From Strigamia acuminata (lineage: Eukaryota; Arthropoda; Chilopoda; Geophilomorpha; Linotaeniidae), in the NCBI GenBank assembly GCA_949358305.1, contig OX442314.1, positions 61,389,369-61,453,368 of the forward strand: DNA of 64,000 nt. The letters run 5' to 3'. The notes under the pieces are model-generated. The model ran no database searches, was not told the origin of the DNA, and saw only the letters and a program-made list of their open reading frames with translations. Shown here piece after piece: positions 41,461 to 53,480 of this stretch. Every line of letters starts with the position of its first letter. Position 1 is the stretch's first letter. Made by a program: the position numbers and the translations under genes.

Positions 41461-43126
41461 TGTGACGGTGACGACCACAACTCCTATCGCATGATAGTAC
41501 CGGGTATAAGTCGCGTGAAATAGTGAATAATACGAGATAAAATAAAGACAACAAGTTTCTCAAAACACTACATTTATTGTTGTCAAACAATAGAATCAAA
41601 TCTAAAAGTTATACAACTTCTAATGCCGACATTTGGCAAGTTAAATACAAGTTAAACTATACATGAAATTGGCTGTAAAACAGCCCTAAAATAATATGAT
41701 TACGGTTATTGGTGATCCGGGGTTCGGGAACGGCAAAACGCCCGCTCGACCGAGTTAAAGATGTCGTCTATACGTAGCCGGGCTGGCTGTGTCCTCGCGG
41801 CTTCCGTCGGCGCGTCGTAATCGTGGAACTGGTTCCTTCGCGTTCCATCGCGTTCCCGGTTCGTATCTGGTGTAATGGTCCGTGTAATGCTGTTGGTTCG
41901 ATCCGAGAGGTGCGGTTGACTTTTAACTGCACCGCCACAACTAGGGTTGGAAATTGGTAATGAATAAATGAAGTCATTTATTCTTCAAGGTTCCGCTTGC
42001 GAATTATATTTAATTCGCGAGGTTGTGAGTTTAATAAATTAACTCAATAAATTGTATTCAATTTATTGTTACGAATTTGATTCGTCATACAGTGAAATAA
42101 GTCTCGTGACTTACTTCGGTTGTTTACTTGTTGTTAAGTTCAAACAATTAAGGTTTGTTATCAACTATAAAATAAATTAGGGTTAAAACATCGCAACACA
42201 CAATTGCCGTCAAAGTTCACCTTGCCGAGCAGAACAGTATCGCGCGTGCCCTAAATAACAGTGCGGTGAGAGACGGCACTGGTACTCAGGGGGATATAGC
42301 CCGCAGTTCTGCACAACAGAATTAATCACCCGAGATACTACTCATAAGTAGACTGCTTTGGCACCATCACCGAAGAGATATAACTTTCCCAAACACATAG
42401 TGCTACTGGCGGTTACTACATGTTTTGCATGCAGACTGCTTTGGCACCATCAGGTGATGGAGTCAATCTCTTGCAGTAACAGTGCTACTGACGGTTACTA
42501 AATACTTTGGTATCACACGTGATTCTATTGTCCGACCACGAGGATACTTATGCGGGAGGCTTTCTCCTCGGCAAGACCGTTTGACGGAAACATTAACAGT
42601 CCGAACTTCGTCTTCAGTTGACGGGGGTTGCATGGCTCAGCAGAGCCATGCTATGCATGGTCCGGTAGGACCATGCCCTGAGTGAGAAACGGTTATTTGA
42701 CATGCGGAACATACCAAATAACCAGAAAACAGAACTAACTTAACTTCCTGTTGTCAGGGAGTTTTATACTCGGTGGGATTAGGTTCCACCAATCTCGTAT
42801 CGCAGGAAGTGGATACAGAGATGCAAATTGGGATTATGCTAATCTTTTAGCATAAACCGGAACTGGATACCGGGGACAGGAAATGGATACACAGAACGGA
42901 AATACATTCGGAAAATGGGTTTTGTGTCGCGTACCCGTGATAAAGTAAGAATACCTGCTTTATCTTATTGAATATTGATAATATAACTTTATATTATCGA
43001 TTTAGATTACATTCATTCGTAACAAACATAATAATATGTTTGTGAACTATTTCTGCGGAGAATAGGAAGTTCGAGGTTGAATTTGCCGCTAGTACTAGTG
43101 GCGCCATCTATTGCTAATTTGTCACA
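41461..43126 (-). repeat. 5' LTR of inner gypsy element
   Basis: 1,666 bp, nearly identical to 29902-31567. On the minus strand it starts TGTGACAAATTAGC with ATAGATGGCGCC just inside (43100-43112) and ends ACCGTCACA. It carries the same hairpin run (41962-42147) and twin hairpins (42631-42676) as the other LTR. The short ORFs found inside it are conserved only because the LTRs are copies. Confidence 0.95.
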
Positions 43127-43630
43127 TGTTCTAGGATTTAGAGAGTTGATGTTTTAGAAGAGAATTCAAATTTTTAAAGAAAATAATGAAAACCAAAAAC
43201 AAATTTATTTTGCTAGTTTAAAGAAGTTAAAACTATTTTATGAGAATTTATTGTGAAATTTAAATGTTACATTTTATTTATGAAGGTTTATTGTAAAAAT
43301 GGATGAAATAATTTGGTTAATTATAGTTTGAGCAATTCATTTTTTTTGAACTTTAGTTTTTGTATGCTCTTTTACGTAATGGTTAAGTTGGAAATTATGA
43401 TTGTATAATTTATGAAGTAATATGACCAATATGAGAAATATTGTATTCAAAACAGATTAAGATTTTTCTTTTGTATGTACATCAATCTAAAAGGGAGTAA
43501 AAAGAGATGTAAATTGTTTTATTTGACACTATGAATTGAGATCTAATATTTGGTAAAAAGAGAACTAAAAAGAGAATTGTCTTCAACCGAAATTTAATTT
43601 TAGAGACCAAAATTACGCAAAAAAGGGAGT
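43127..43630 (+). other. 3' noncoding region of outer gypsy, right part, with polypurine tract
   Basis: Continues the outer element after the inner insertion; the first four bases, TGTT, are the right target duplication. AT-rich, no ORF. It ends in the purine run AAAAAAGGGAG (43619-43629) directly before the LTR, as expected for plus-strand priming. Confidence 0.8.
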
Positions 43631-44213
43631 TGCTACGCGTACAGGCCGTCCCGATCAACGGACGACCCGTAGCGCGTAATTCGGCTATAATTCGGATTAA
43701 AGTTGCTAAATTTCGTCCATAGATGGCGTTGGCAATCGATTACACAATTGCCTCGTCACTGGACTTATCAATTAGTTTAAGGGGGTAACAGGAGCTTTCC
43801 TGTTAAGTAAATCCGCCCAAGTTCGACAGTTCTCTTCCAGCTCTCACTTGAGAGTGAACTCAAATCCCTCCTATCCAATGTCAGCCTGTTCTTGGCTGGC
43901 TGCGGAAATTGTTATCAATTTAATCACCATTTAATGATTTCAGGTTACATCTCAATTCAAAGTGTTTTGTAGAGTTTATATAATTTATTTGGATTATTGT
44001 ATGATTTATGTTTTGATAATTGTATCATTTGAGTTTAAGTTATCTGCCAATGTAAACAGTGTAAACCCATCCATTTGAAAGAGTAATCAAACAGCTTTGC
44101 TGTCTGGTTAAATAAAAACCATTTGGAATTTAAACCTAAAATAATGACTCTTTATTTCCTATCATATCCCAGTTGTGTGGGTAGCCTCAAGTGGGCCTAA
44201 ATCCCACATAACA
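43631..44213 (+). repeat. Second LTR of outer gypsy element
   Basis: 583 bp, matching 22525-23107 with one visible difference. It is followed not by satellite but by AAG and a second TGGTGGAGAT primer site and leader. Confidence 0.7.
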
Positions 44214-45389
44214 AAGTGGTGGAGATTGCGGTTTCCCCAAACACTGCCCCAAAATTAAAATAGAAAAACCCAAATTTGAGAATTTAATAAAAAATAGTCA
44301 AAATTTGTGAAAATTCATTAAAAATTTGCAAAATTAGGTTAAGAAATCAAAATTTAGAGTTGAAAAACTCAAAAATTGGCAAAATTAGAGTTAAAATTAG
44401 TAAAAATTAGCTTTGAAATTGTTTAAAAATCTTATAAAATTTAGAAAGATCCCAACCTAATTTGAATATGCATGACTCACTGCAAGAAATGATGGGAAAG
44501 ATAAGAGTGACTCATTGTTAATAGAGTCAATTAGAGTTAATGAAGTTAAAAGTAGAAAAGCTAAATAAAGCAATTGAATATTTAATTGGATGACTTTACA
44601 GTTGGTGTTGTTTGATTTAATAATTGAATGAAATTTGAATTTGTGAATTGTTTATGATGAAATTGTTTATTTGATAAAGAATTTATTTATGGTGTTTTTG
44701 ATAAAATTGAGAATTAATAGAGAGAAATTACCTGAATTTGCTAATGAATAGTTTTGAATTTCAGAATATTTTGTAAATTGTTCATTGATAAAGTGTTTTG
44801 ATGGAATTGAATATTAATAAGATATATTGTTCAGATTTATTAGTGAATTTGTTTCTTTTTCAGGGGATTGTGTAAAGTGTTACTAATAAAGAGTTTTCTT
44901 GAATATTTACTAATGAAAATTTTGACAATTTTGAAAAATAACCGTGAAAATTTGATTGTTTTGATATTTTGAATTATATAAAGATAATGACTATGAAAAT
45001 TGAATTGTTTTGAAGTGTATTGTTTAATAATTGATTGTTTTTCAGGATACTCTGTTGAATGTTTACTGATAATTATTGAGTGTTTTTATAAATGACCGTG
45101 AAAATTGAATTGTTTAATAATTGAATTTATTTCAGAAAGTGAAAGTGTTTGTTTTGTGAAAAGTGTGTATTAATAAAAAGGAATTGCTTCGACCCAAAGG
45201 ATTGTGTCTTCTCTACATTTAATAAATCATTGCGGACTCTAAACGTTACGCGTTTTCAAAATACGTAACAGATTACTTGCTCTCAGGTGTCAAGAAAGAA
45301 GAGGAATAGGAAGAAGAAACGGTATTGAGTGATAAGGTGTCTGATCGAAGGAGGAAACCAAAACCCAAAGAGGAACTTAAAACTCAAAA
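44214..45389 (+). mobile_element. Truncated second internal region of outer gypsy
   Basis: A copy of the primer site, leader and first ~65 bases of the open gag frame (compare 23108-24283), with one visible difference (near 44690). It stops within ACTCAAAA, where the full copy continues as a purine run AAAAAAGGGAAG similar to the real polypurine tract. Satellite begins at the next base. The gag frame runs on into satellite, giving a meaningless fused ORF to 45693. Confidence 0.85.
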
Positions 45390-48300
45390 TATTTTTGGTC
45401 TTTTCTTGGTCTTTTTTGGTCTTTTGGACTCTGAGGGCTCTGAGGGCTCTGAGTGCTCTGAGGGCTTTGAGGGCTCTGAAGGTTCTGAGGACTCAGAGGG
45501 TCTTTTTTGTTCTTTTTTGGTTTTTTTGGTCTTTTTTTGGCTATTCTTGGTCTTTTCTTGGTCTATTCTTGGTCTATTCGTGGTCTATTCGTGGTCTATT
45601 CGTGATCTATTCGTGGTCTATTCGTGGTCTATTCTTGATCTATTCTTGGTCTATTCTTGGTCTATTCTTGGTCTATTCTTGGTCTTTTTTTAGTCTTTTT
45701 TTAGTCTTTTTTGGTCTTTTTTGATCTTTTTTGGTCTTTTTGGTCTTTTTTGGTTTTTTTTGGCCTTTTTTGGTCTTTTGGGCTCTGAGGGCTCTGAGGG
45801 CTCTGAGGGCTCTGAGGGCTCTGAGGGCTCTGAAGGCTCAGAGGGTCTTTTTTAGTCTTTTTTGGTCTTTTTTGGTTTTTTTTTATTTTTTTTGATCTTT
45901 TTTAGTCTTTTTTGGTATTTTTTGGTATTTCTTGATCTTTTTTGGTCTTTTTTGGTCTTTTTTGGTCTATTCTTGGTCTATTCTTGGTCTATTCTTGATC
46001 TATTCTTGATCTATTCTTGGTCTATTCTTGGTCTATTCTTGGTCTATTCTTGATTTATTCTTGGTCTATTCTTGGTCTATTCTTGGTCTATTCTTGGTCT
46101 ATTCTTGGTCTATTCTTGGTCTATTCTTGGTCTATTCTTGGTCTATTCTTGGTCTATTCTTGGTCTATTCTTGGTCTATTCTTGGTCTTTTCTTGGTCTT
46201 TTCTTGGTTTTTTCTTGGTCTTTAATTGGTCTTTTTTGGTCTTTTTTTTGTCTTTTTTTGTCTTTTTTGGTCTTTTTGGTCTTTTTTGGCCTTTTTTGGC
46301 CTTTTTTGGTCTTTTTTGGTCTTTTTTCAGTCTTTTTTTAAGTCTTTTTTGGTCTTTTTTGGTCTTTTGAGCTCTGAGGGCTTTGAGGAGTCTGAGGGCT
46401 CTGAAGGCTCTGAGGGCTCTGAAGGCTCTGACGGCTCAGAGGGTCTTTTTTTAGTCTTTTTTGGTCTTTTTTGGTTGTTTTTGATCTTTTTTGATCTTTT
46501 TTAGTCTTTTTTGGTATTTTTTGGTATTTCTTGATCTTTTGTGGTCTTTTTTGGTCTTTTTTAGTCTTTTTTAGTCTTTTTTGGTCTATTCTTGGTCTAT
46601 TCTTGATCTATTCTTGATCTATTCTTGATCTATTCTTGGTCTATTCTTGGTCTATTCTTGATCTATTCTTGGTCTATTCTTGGTCTATTCTTGGTCTATT
46701 CTTGGTCTATTCTTGGTCTATTCTTGGTCTATTCTTGGTCTATTCTTGGTCTATTCTTGGTCTATTCTTGGTCTATTCTTGGTCTATTCTTGGTCTTTTC
46801 TTGGTCTTTTCTTGGTTTTTTCTTGGTCTTTAATTGGTCTTTTTTGGTCTTTTTTTTGTCTTTTTTTGTCTTTTTTGGTCTTTTTGGTCTTTTTTGGCCT
46901 TTTTTGGCCTTTTTTGGTCTTTTTTGGTCTTTTTTTAGTCTTTTTTTAAGTCTTTTTTGGTCTTTTTTGGTTTTTTTGGTCTTTTTTGGTCTTTTGAGCT
47001 CTGAGGGCTTTGAGGAGTCTGAGGGCTCTGAAGGCTCTGACGGCTCAGAGGGTCTTTAATTGGTCTTTTTTGATTTTTTTTGGTCTTTTTGGTCTTTTTT
47101 GGTTTTTTTTGGCCTTTTTTGGTCTTTTGGGCTCTGAGGGCTCTGAGGGCTCTGAGGGCTCTGAGGGCTCTGAGGGCTCTGAAGGCTCTGACGGCTCAGA
47201 GGGTCTTTTTTTAGTCTTTTTTGGTCTTTTTTGGTTGTTTTTGATCTTTTTTGATCTTGTTTAGTCTTTTTTGGTATTTTTTGGTATTTCTTGATCTTTT
47301 TTGTTCTTTTTTGGTCTTTTTTGGTCTATTCTTGGTCTATTCTTGGTCTATTCTTGATCTATTCTTGATCTATTCTTGATCTATTCTTGGTCTATTCTTG
47401 GTCTATTCTTGGTCTATTCTTGGTTTATTCTTGGTCTATTCTTGGTCTATTCTTGGTCTATTCTTGGTCTTTTCTTGGTCTATTCTTGGTCTATTCTTGG
47501 TCTATTCTTGGTCTATTCTTGGTCTATTCTTGGTCTATTCTTGGTCTATTCTTGGTCTATTCTTGGTCTATTCTTGGTCTATTCTTGGTCTATTCTTGGT
47601 CTATTCTTGGTCTATTCTTGGTCTATTCTTGGTCTATTCTTGGTCTTTTCTTGGTCTTTTCTTGGTTTTTTCTTGGTCTTTAATTGGTCTTTTTTGGTCT
47701 TTTTTTTGTCTTTTTTTGTCTTTTTTGGTCTTTTTGGTCTTTTTTGGCCTTTTTTGGCCTTTTTTGGTCTTTTTTGGTTTTTTTGGTCTTTTTTGGTCTT
47801 TTGAGCTCTGAGGGCTTTGAGGAGTCTGAGGGCTCTGAAGGCTCTGACGGCTCAGAGGGTCTTTAATTGGTCTTTTTTGATTTTTTTTGGTCTTTTTGGT
47901 CTTTTTTGGTTTTTTTTGGCCTTTTTTGGTCTTTTGGGCTCTGAGGGCTCTGAGGGCTCTGAGGGCTCTGAGGGCTCTGAGGGCTCTGAGGGCTCTGAAG
48001 GCTCTGACGGCTCAGAGGGTCTTTTTTTAGTCTTTTTTGGTCTTTTTTGGTTGTTTTTGATCTTTTTTGATCTTGTTTAGTCTTTTTTGGTATTTTTTGG
48101 TATTTCTTGATCTTTTTTGTTCTTTTTTGGTCTTTTTTGGTCTATTCTTGGTCTATTCTTGGTCTATTCTTGATCTATTCTTGATCTATTCTTGATCTAT
48201 TCTTGGTCTATTCTTGGTCTATTCTTGGTCTATTCTTGGTTTATTCTTGGTCTATTCTTGGTCTATTCTTGGTCTATTCTTGGTCTTTTCTTGGTCTATT

Positions 48301-51300
48301 CTTGGTCTATTCTTGGTCTATTCTTGGTCTATTCTTGGTCTATTCTTGGTCTATTCTTGGTCTATTCTTGGTCTATTCTTGGTCTATTCTTGGTCTATTC
48401 TTGGTCTATTCTTGGTCTATTCTTGGTCTATTCTTGGTCTATTCTTGGTCTATTCTTGGTCTTTTCTTGGTCTTTTCTTGGTTTTTTCTTGGTCTTTAAT
48501 TGGTCTTTTTTGGTCTTTTTTTTGTCTTTTTTTGTCTTTTTTGGTCTTTTTGGTCTTTTTTGGCCTTTTTTGGCCTTTTTTGGTCTTTTTTGGTTTTTTT
48601 GGTCTTTTTTGGTCTTTTGAGCTCTGAGGGCTTTGAGGAGTCTGAGGGCTCTGAAGGCTCTGACGGCTCAGAGGGTCTTTAATTGGTCTTTTTTGATTTT
48701 TTTTGGTCTTTTTGGTCTTTTTTGGTTTTTTTTGGCCTTTTTTGGTCTTTTGGGCTCTGAGGGCTCTGAGGGCTCTGAGGGCTCTGAGGGCTCTGAGGGC
48801 TCTGAGGGCTCTGAAGGCTCTGACGGCTCAGAGGGTCTTTTTTTAGTCTTTTTTGGTCTTTTTTGGTTGTTTTTGATCTTTTTTGATCTTGTTTAGTCTT
48901 TTTTGGTATTTTTTGGTATTTCTTGATCTTTTTTGTTCTTTTTTGGTCTTTTTTGGTCTATTCTTGGTCTATTCTTGGTCTATTCTTGATCTATTCTTGA
49001 TCTATTCTTGATCTATTCTTGGTCTATTCTTGGTCTATTCTTGGTCTATTCTTGGTTTATTCTTGGTCTATTCTTGGTCTATTCTTGGTCTATTCTTGGT
49101 CTTTTCTTGGTCTATTCTTGGTCTATTCTTGGTCTATTCTTGGTCTATTCTTGGTCTATTCTTGGTCTATTCTTGGTCTATTCTTGGTCTATTCTTGGTC
49201 TATTCTTGGTCTATTCTTGGTCTATTCTTGGTCTATTCTTGGTCTATTCTTGGTCTATTCTTGGTCTATTCTTGGTCTATTCTTGGTCTATTCTTGGTCT
49301 ATTCTTGGTCTTTTCTTGGTCTTTTCTTGGTTTTTTCTTGGTCTTTAATTGGTCTTTTTTGGTCTTTTTTTTGTCTTTTTTTGTCTTTTTTAGGTCTTTT
49401 TTGGTCTTTTTTGGTCTTTTTTGAGTCTTTTTTTTAGTCTTTTTTGGTCTTTTTTGGTTTTTTTGGTCTTTTTTGGTCTTTTTTGGTCTTTTTTTAGTCT
49501 TTTTTTTAGTTTTTTTCGGTCTTTTTTGGTCTTTCTTGGTTTTTTCTTGGTCTTTAATTGGTCTTTTTTTGTTTTTTTTTTTGTCTTTTTTTAGTCTTTT
49601 TTGGTATTTTTTGGTATTTCTTGATCTTTTTTGGTCTTTTTTGGTCTATTCTTGGTCTATTCTTGGTCTATTCTTGATCTATTCTTGATCTATTCTTGAT
49701 CTATTCTTGGTCTATTCTTGGTCTATTCTTGGTCTATTCTTGGTCTATTCTTGGTCTATTCTTGGTCTATTCTTGGTTTATTCTTGGTCTATTCTTGGTC
49801 TATTCTTGGTCTATTCTTGGTCTATTCTTGGTCTTTTCTTGGTCTTTTCTTGGTTTTTTCTTGGTCTTTAATTGGTCTTTTTTGGTCTTTTCTTGGTCTT
49901 TTCTTAGTCTTTTTTTGGTCTATTTTTGGTCTTTTCTTGGTCTTTTTTGGTCTTTTGGACTCTGAGGGCTCTGAGGGCTCTGAGTGCTCTGAGGGCTTTG
50001 AGGGCTCTGAAGGTTCTGAGGACTCAGAGGGTCTTTTTTGTTCTTTTTTGGTTTTTTTGGTCTTTTTTTGGCTATTCTTGGTCTTTTCTTGGTCTATTCT
50101 TGGTCTATTCGTGGTCTATTCGTGGTCTATTCGTGATCTATTCGTGGTCTATTCGTGGTCTATTCTTGATCTATTCTTGGTCTATTCTTGGTCTATTCTT
50201 GGTCTATTCTTGGTCTTTTTTTAGTCTTTTTTTAGTCTTTTTTGGTCTTTTTTGATCTTTTTTGGTCTTTTTGGTCTTTTTTGGTTTTTTTTGGCCTTTT
50301 TTGGTCTTTTGGGCTCTGAGGGCTCTGAGGGCTCTGAGGGCTCTGAGGGCTCTGAGGGCTCTGAAGGCTCTGACGGCTCAGAGGGTCTTTTTTAGTCTTT
50401 TTTGGTCTTTTTTGGTTTTTTTTTATCTTTTTTGATCTTTTTTAGTCTTTTTTGGTATTTTTTGGTATTTCTTGATCTTTTTTGGTCTTTTTTGGTCTTT
50501 TTTGGTCTATTCTTGGTCTATTCTTGGTCTATTCTTGATCTATTCTTGATCTATTCTTGGTTTATTCTTGGTCTATTCTTGGTCTATTCTTGATCTATTC
50601 TTGGTCTATTCTTGGTCTATTCTTGGTCTATTCTTGGTCTATTCTTGGTCTATTCTTGGTCTATTCTTGGTCTATTCTTGGTCTATTCTTGGTCTATTCT
50701 TGGTCTTTTCTTGGTCTTTTCTTGGTTTTTTCTTGGTCTTTAATTGGTCTTTTTTGGTCTTTTTTTTGTCTTTTTTTGTCTTTTTTGGTCTTTTTGGTCT
50801 TTTTTGGCCTTTTTTGGCCTTTTTTGGTCTTTTTTGGTCTTTTTTTAGTCTTTTTTTAAGTCTTTTTTGGTCTTTTTTGGTTTTTTTTGGTCTTTTTTGG
50901 TCTTTTGAGCTCTGAGGGCTTTGAGGAGTCTGAGGGCTCTGAAGGCTCTGACGGCTCAGAGGGTCTTTAATTGGTCTTTTTTGATTTTTTTTGGTCTTTT
51001 TGGTCTTTTTTGGTTTTTTTTGGCCTTTTTTGGTCTTTTGGGCTCTGAGGGCTCTGAGGGCTCTGAGGGCTCTGAGGGCTCTGAGGGCTCTGAAGGCTCT
51101 GACGGCTCAGAGGGTCTTTTTTTAGTCTTTTTTGGTCTTTTTTGGTTGTTTTTGATCTTTTTTGATCTTTTTTAGTCTTTTTTGGTATTTTTTGGTATTT
51201 CTTGATCTTTTTTGTTCTTTTTTGGTCTTTTTTGGTCTATTCTTGGTCTATTCTTGGTCTATTCTTGATCTATTCTTGATCTATTCTTGATCTATTCTTG

Positions 51301-52423
51301 ATCTATTCTTGGTCTATTCTTGGTCTATTCTTGGTCTATTCTTGGTTTATTCTTGGTCTATTCTTGGTCTATTCTTGGTCTATTCTTGGTCTTTTCTTGG
51401 TCTATTCTTGGTCTATTCGTGGTCTATTCGTGGTCTATTCGTGATCTATTCGTGGTCTATTCGTGGTCTATTCTTGATCTATTCTTGGTCTATTCTTGGT
51501 CTATTCTTGGTCTATTCTTGGTCTTTTTTTAGTCTTTTTTTAGTCTTTTTTGGTCTTTTCTTGGTCTTTTCTTAGTCTTTTTTTAGTCTATTTTTGGTCT
51601 TTTCTTGGTCTTTTTTGGTCTTTTGGGCTCTGAGGGCTCTGAGGGCTTTGAGGGCTCTGAAGGTTCTGAGGACTCAGAGGGTCTTTTTTGTTCTTTTTTG
51701 GTTTTTTTGGTCTTTTTTTGGCTATTCTTGGTCTTTTCTTGGTCTTTTCTTGGTCTTTTCTTAGTCTTTTTTTGGTCTATTCTTGGTCTTTTCTTGGTCT
51801 TTTTTGGTCTTTTGGGCTCTGAGGGCTCTGAGGGCTCTGAGTGCTCTGAAGGCTTTGAGGGCTCTGAAGGTTCTGAGGACTCAGAAGGTCTTTTTTGTTC
51901 TTTTTTGGTTTTTTTGGTCTTTTTTTGGCTATTCTTGGTCTTTTCTTGGTCTATTCTTGGTCTATTCTTGGTCTATTCTTGGTCTTTAATTGGTCTTTTT
52001 TGGTCTTTTTTGGTCTTTTGGGCTCTGAGGGCTCTGAGTGCTCTGAGGGCTCTGAGGGCTCTGAAGGTTCTGAGGGCTCAGAGGGTCTTTTTTGTTCTTT
52101 TTTGGTTTTCTTTGGTCTTTTTTTGGCTATTCTTGGTCTTTTCTTGGTCTTTTCTTGGTCTATTCTTGGTCTATTCTTGGTCTATTCTTGGTCTATTCTT
52201 GGTCTATTCTTGGTCTTTAATTGGTCTTTTCTTGGTTTTTTCTTGGTCTATTCTTGGTCTATTCTTGGTCTATTCTTGGTCTTTTCTTGGTCTTTTCTTG
52301 GTTTTTTCTTGGTCTATTCTTGGTCTATTCTTGGTCTATTCTTGGTCTATTCTTGGTCTATTCTTGGTCTATTCTTGGTCTGTTTTTGGTCTGTTCTTGG
52401 TCTGTTCTTGGTCTGTTTGTGCC
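45390..52423 (+). repeat. 11-bp satellite array, third block
   Basis: Same family, but dominated by TTCTTGGTCTA and TTCTTGATCTA units, with few TTCGTGG or TTCTTGGTCTG units. It has many T-rich 10-mers, TTTTTTGGCC words and 9-bp modules. The composition differs from the left block, so the flanking arrays are not simple halves of one homogeneous array. No gene seen. Confidence 0.95.
46996..49380 (+). repeat. 816-bp higher-order repeat, about three copies
   Basis: The phase marker GAGCTCTGAGGGCTTTGAGG occurs at 46996, 47803 and 48619. The first interval is 807 bp, one GGGCTCTGA unit shorter; the second is 816 bp. Large stretches translate identically in all frames at an 816-bp offset (47376 versus 48192). 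The third copy has three extra 11-mers and then diverges near 49380. Confidence 0.88.
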
Positions 52424-53480
52424 CGTCGCACGAAACGCGTCCAAAAAAGCTCAAATCGTCTTCGAAAAATTCCAAAACGTCGCCTAGACGTTCTCCGCAA
52501 CCTTGCTGATCGTCCAATCGCCGAAATCCAACGTGGATATATCCCAACGGCGTGTTGCAGACGATTCTCCTCGCTTTTCCGTGTTTACACGTGCGGCGCC
52601 ATCTTGAATTCGGCTTCTCCGCGCATCTCGGCAAAAATACAATGAATAAATAACTATTTTCGATTTCTTACTGTCCTTTTTGCAGTCCTCCGTCGTTCCA
52701 GACGTTAATTCACGCGGTTTCCCTTTGAAATCCGCTGATTCTCGACACTTTAGGGCCGATTGGGACGCCGCTAGTCCGTAGCGTGTCTCGTCGTTCCAAA
52801 ACCGCTGCAAAAACGGTCCAAACTGCTCGTTTGTCGTGTCCCGGACACGAAAGCCTTCTCTTTCCACCGTGATACGTTTCCTGAACGTCCTCGCAATCGG
52901 TGGGCACGTATCTAAAACGTGCGTCGTACACTCAAAGCGCTGGCGAACTATGTTCGCTCTCGTCGCCACCGAAAAATGCTCGTTTCGGGCCGAAAACTGT
53001 TTCAAATCGATTCTAAACCGCTTCCAATCGCTTGCCACGATCCTTATGTGGTCCCACGTTATTATTTCCAGCGCTGGGATCCACCTCACGACTCGTAAAC
53101 AGCTTAAACTCGGCTGCTAACGTGGATCGTGCTGGGCGCCGCCATCTTGGTATGACGCGCCATCGTTGATTTAAATCGACGAAAATGGCTTGTAAACTGC
53201 CAAATAAATTTGAAAATATATTTCTCAATGTTCCTACTGTCTAGGCAAACACTTCTAAGGTGATTCCTCGTTGATTTCCGTCGAAATCCTTCGAAAACCG
53301 CTTCTCGCCGCTTCGGGTTGCAATTCGCCGACTTCGCTGCTTTACGAAGCACGCGAAACTCGCTCGTCCGGTCGAAAGATCGTCGCTCTCGTGCTGCCCG
53401 CCGCTCCGGCAATTTCCGTCGACGCGCACAAGACGTTCCCGGCCAGAATTTCGTCGCGAATTCGATTTTCAACGTTACAT
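52424..53480. other. CpG-rich non-satellite segment, unidentified
   Basis: A sharp switch from satellite to sequence rich in CG dinucleotides. ORFs on both strands reach about 200 codons (e.g. minus 52484-53089) but show no known motif, so I do not call a gene. Two places read GGCGCCATCTTG (52595) and GCCGCCATCTTGG (53138). The reverse complement of the second, AAGATGGCGGC, matches the YY1/Pho consensus. The sequence around these two motifs is loosely alike, as if an old duplication. It could be host DNA or a decayed element. Confidence 0.5.

Larger units (their letters stand above)
29902..43126 (-). mobile_element. Inner 13.2-kb Ty3/gypsy element with accessory ORF
   Basis: A complete element in minus orientation, inserted in the 3' noncoding region of the outer gypsy. 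Its two 1,666-bp LTRs share TGTGAC...GTCACA ends and are flanked by TGTT at 29898-29901 and 43127-43130. In sense order it holds the 5' LTR (41461-43126), tRNA-Gln primer site, leader, gag in two overlapping frames, frameshift signal, pol, a 590-bp gap, a 536-codon ORF, a short gap, polypurine tract AAGGGGGATG and the 3' LTR (29902-31567). The LTRs differ at two sites seen by eye (about 30193 and 30576), so insertion is recent. At 13.2 kb it is long for a Ty3/gypsy element, because of the long LTRs, the split gag and the extra ORF. Confidence 0.95.
22525..45389 (+). mobile_element. Outer Ty3/gypsy element with a second, truncated 5' end
   Basis: On the plus strand the order is LTR (22525-23107), primer site, long AT-rich leader, gag, pol and 3' noncoding region, the last split by the inner element at 29902-43126. 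These are followed by a polypurine tract, a second LTR (43631-44213) and then a second copy of leader plus gag start ending abruptly at 45389. The repeated stretch 22525-24283 versus 43631-45389 differs at two sites by eye. Left flank ...GTCTAT and right flank TATTTTTGG share TAT(T), and joining them regenerates a normal satellite variant. Either the whole piece integrated as one molecule, or the true LTR is about 1.76 kb. I favour 583-bp LTRs because of the TG/CA ends and the TGGTGGAGAT primer site. Confidence 0.85.

Noticed and set aside
45325-45693. Fused ORF of gag start and satellite
   Set aside because: It is a read-through of the truncated gag frame into stop-free satellite, with no evidence of function.
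52484-53089. 201-codon minus-strand ORF in the CpG-rich segment
   Set aside because: No recognisable motif, and overlapping ORFs of similar length lie on the other strand. CpG-rich DNA with few A/T-rich stop codons gives such ORFs by chance.
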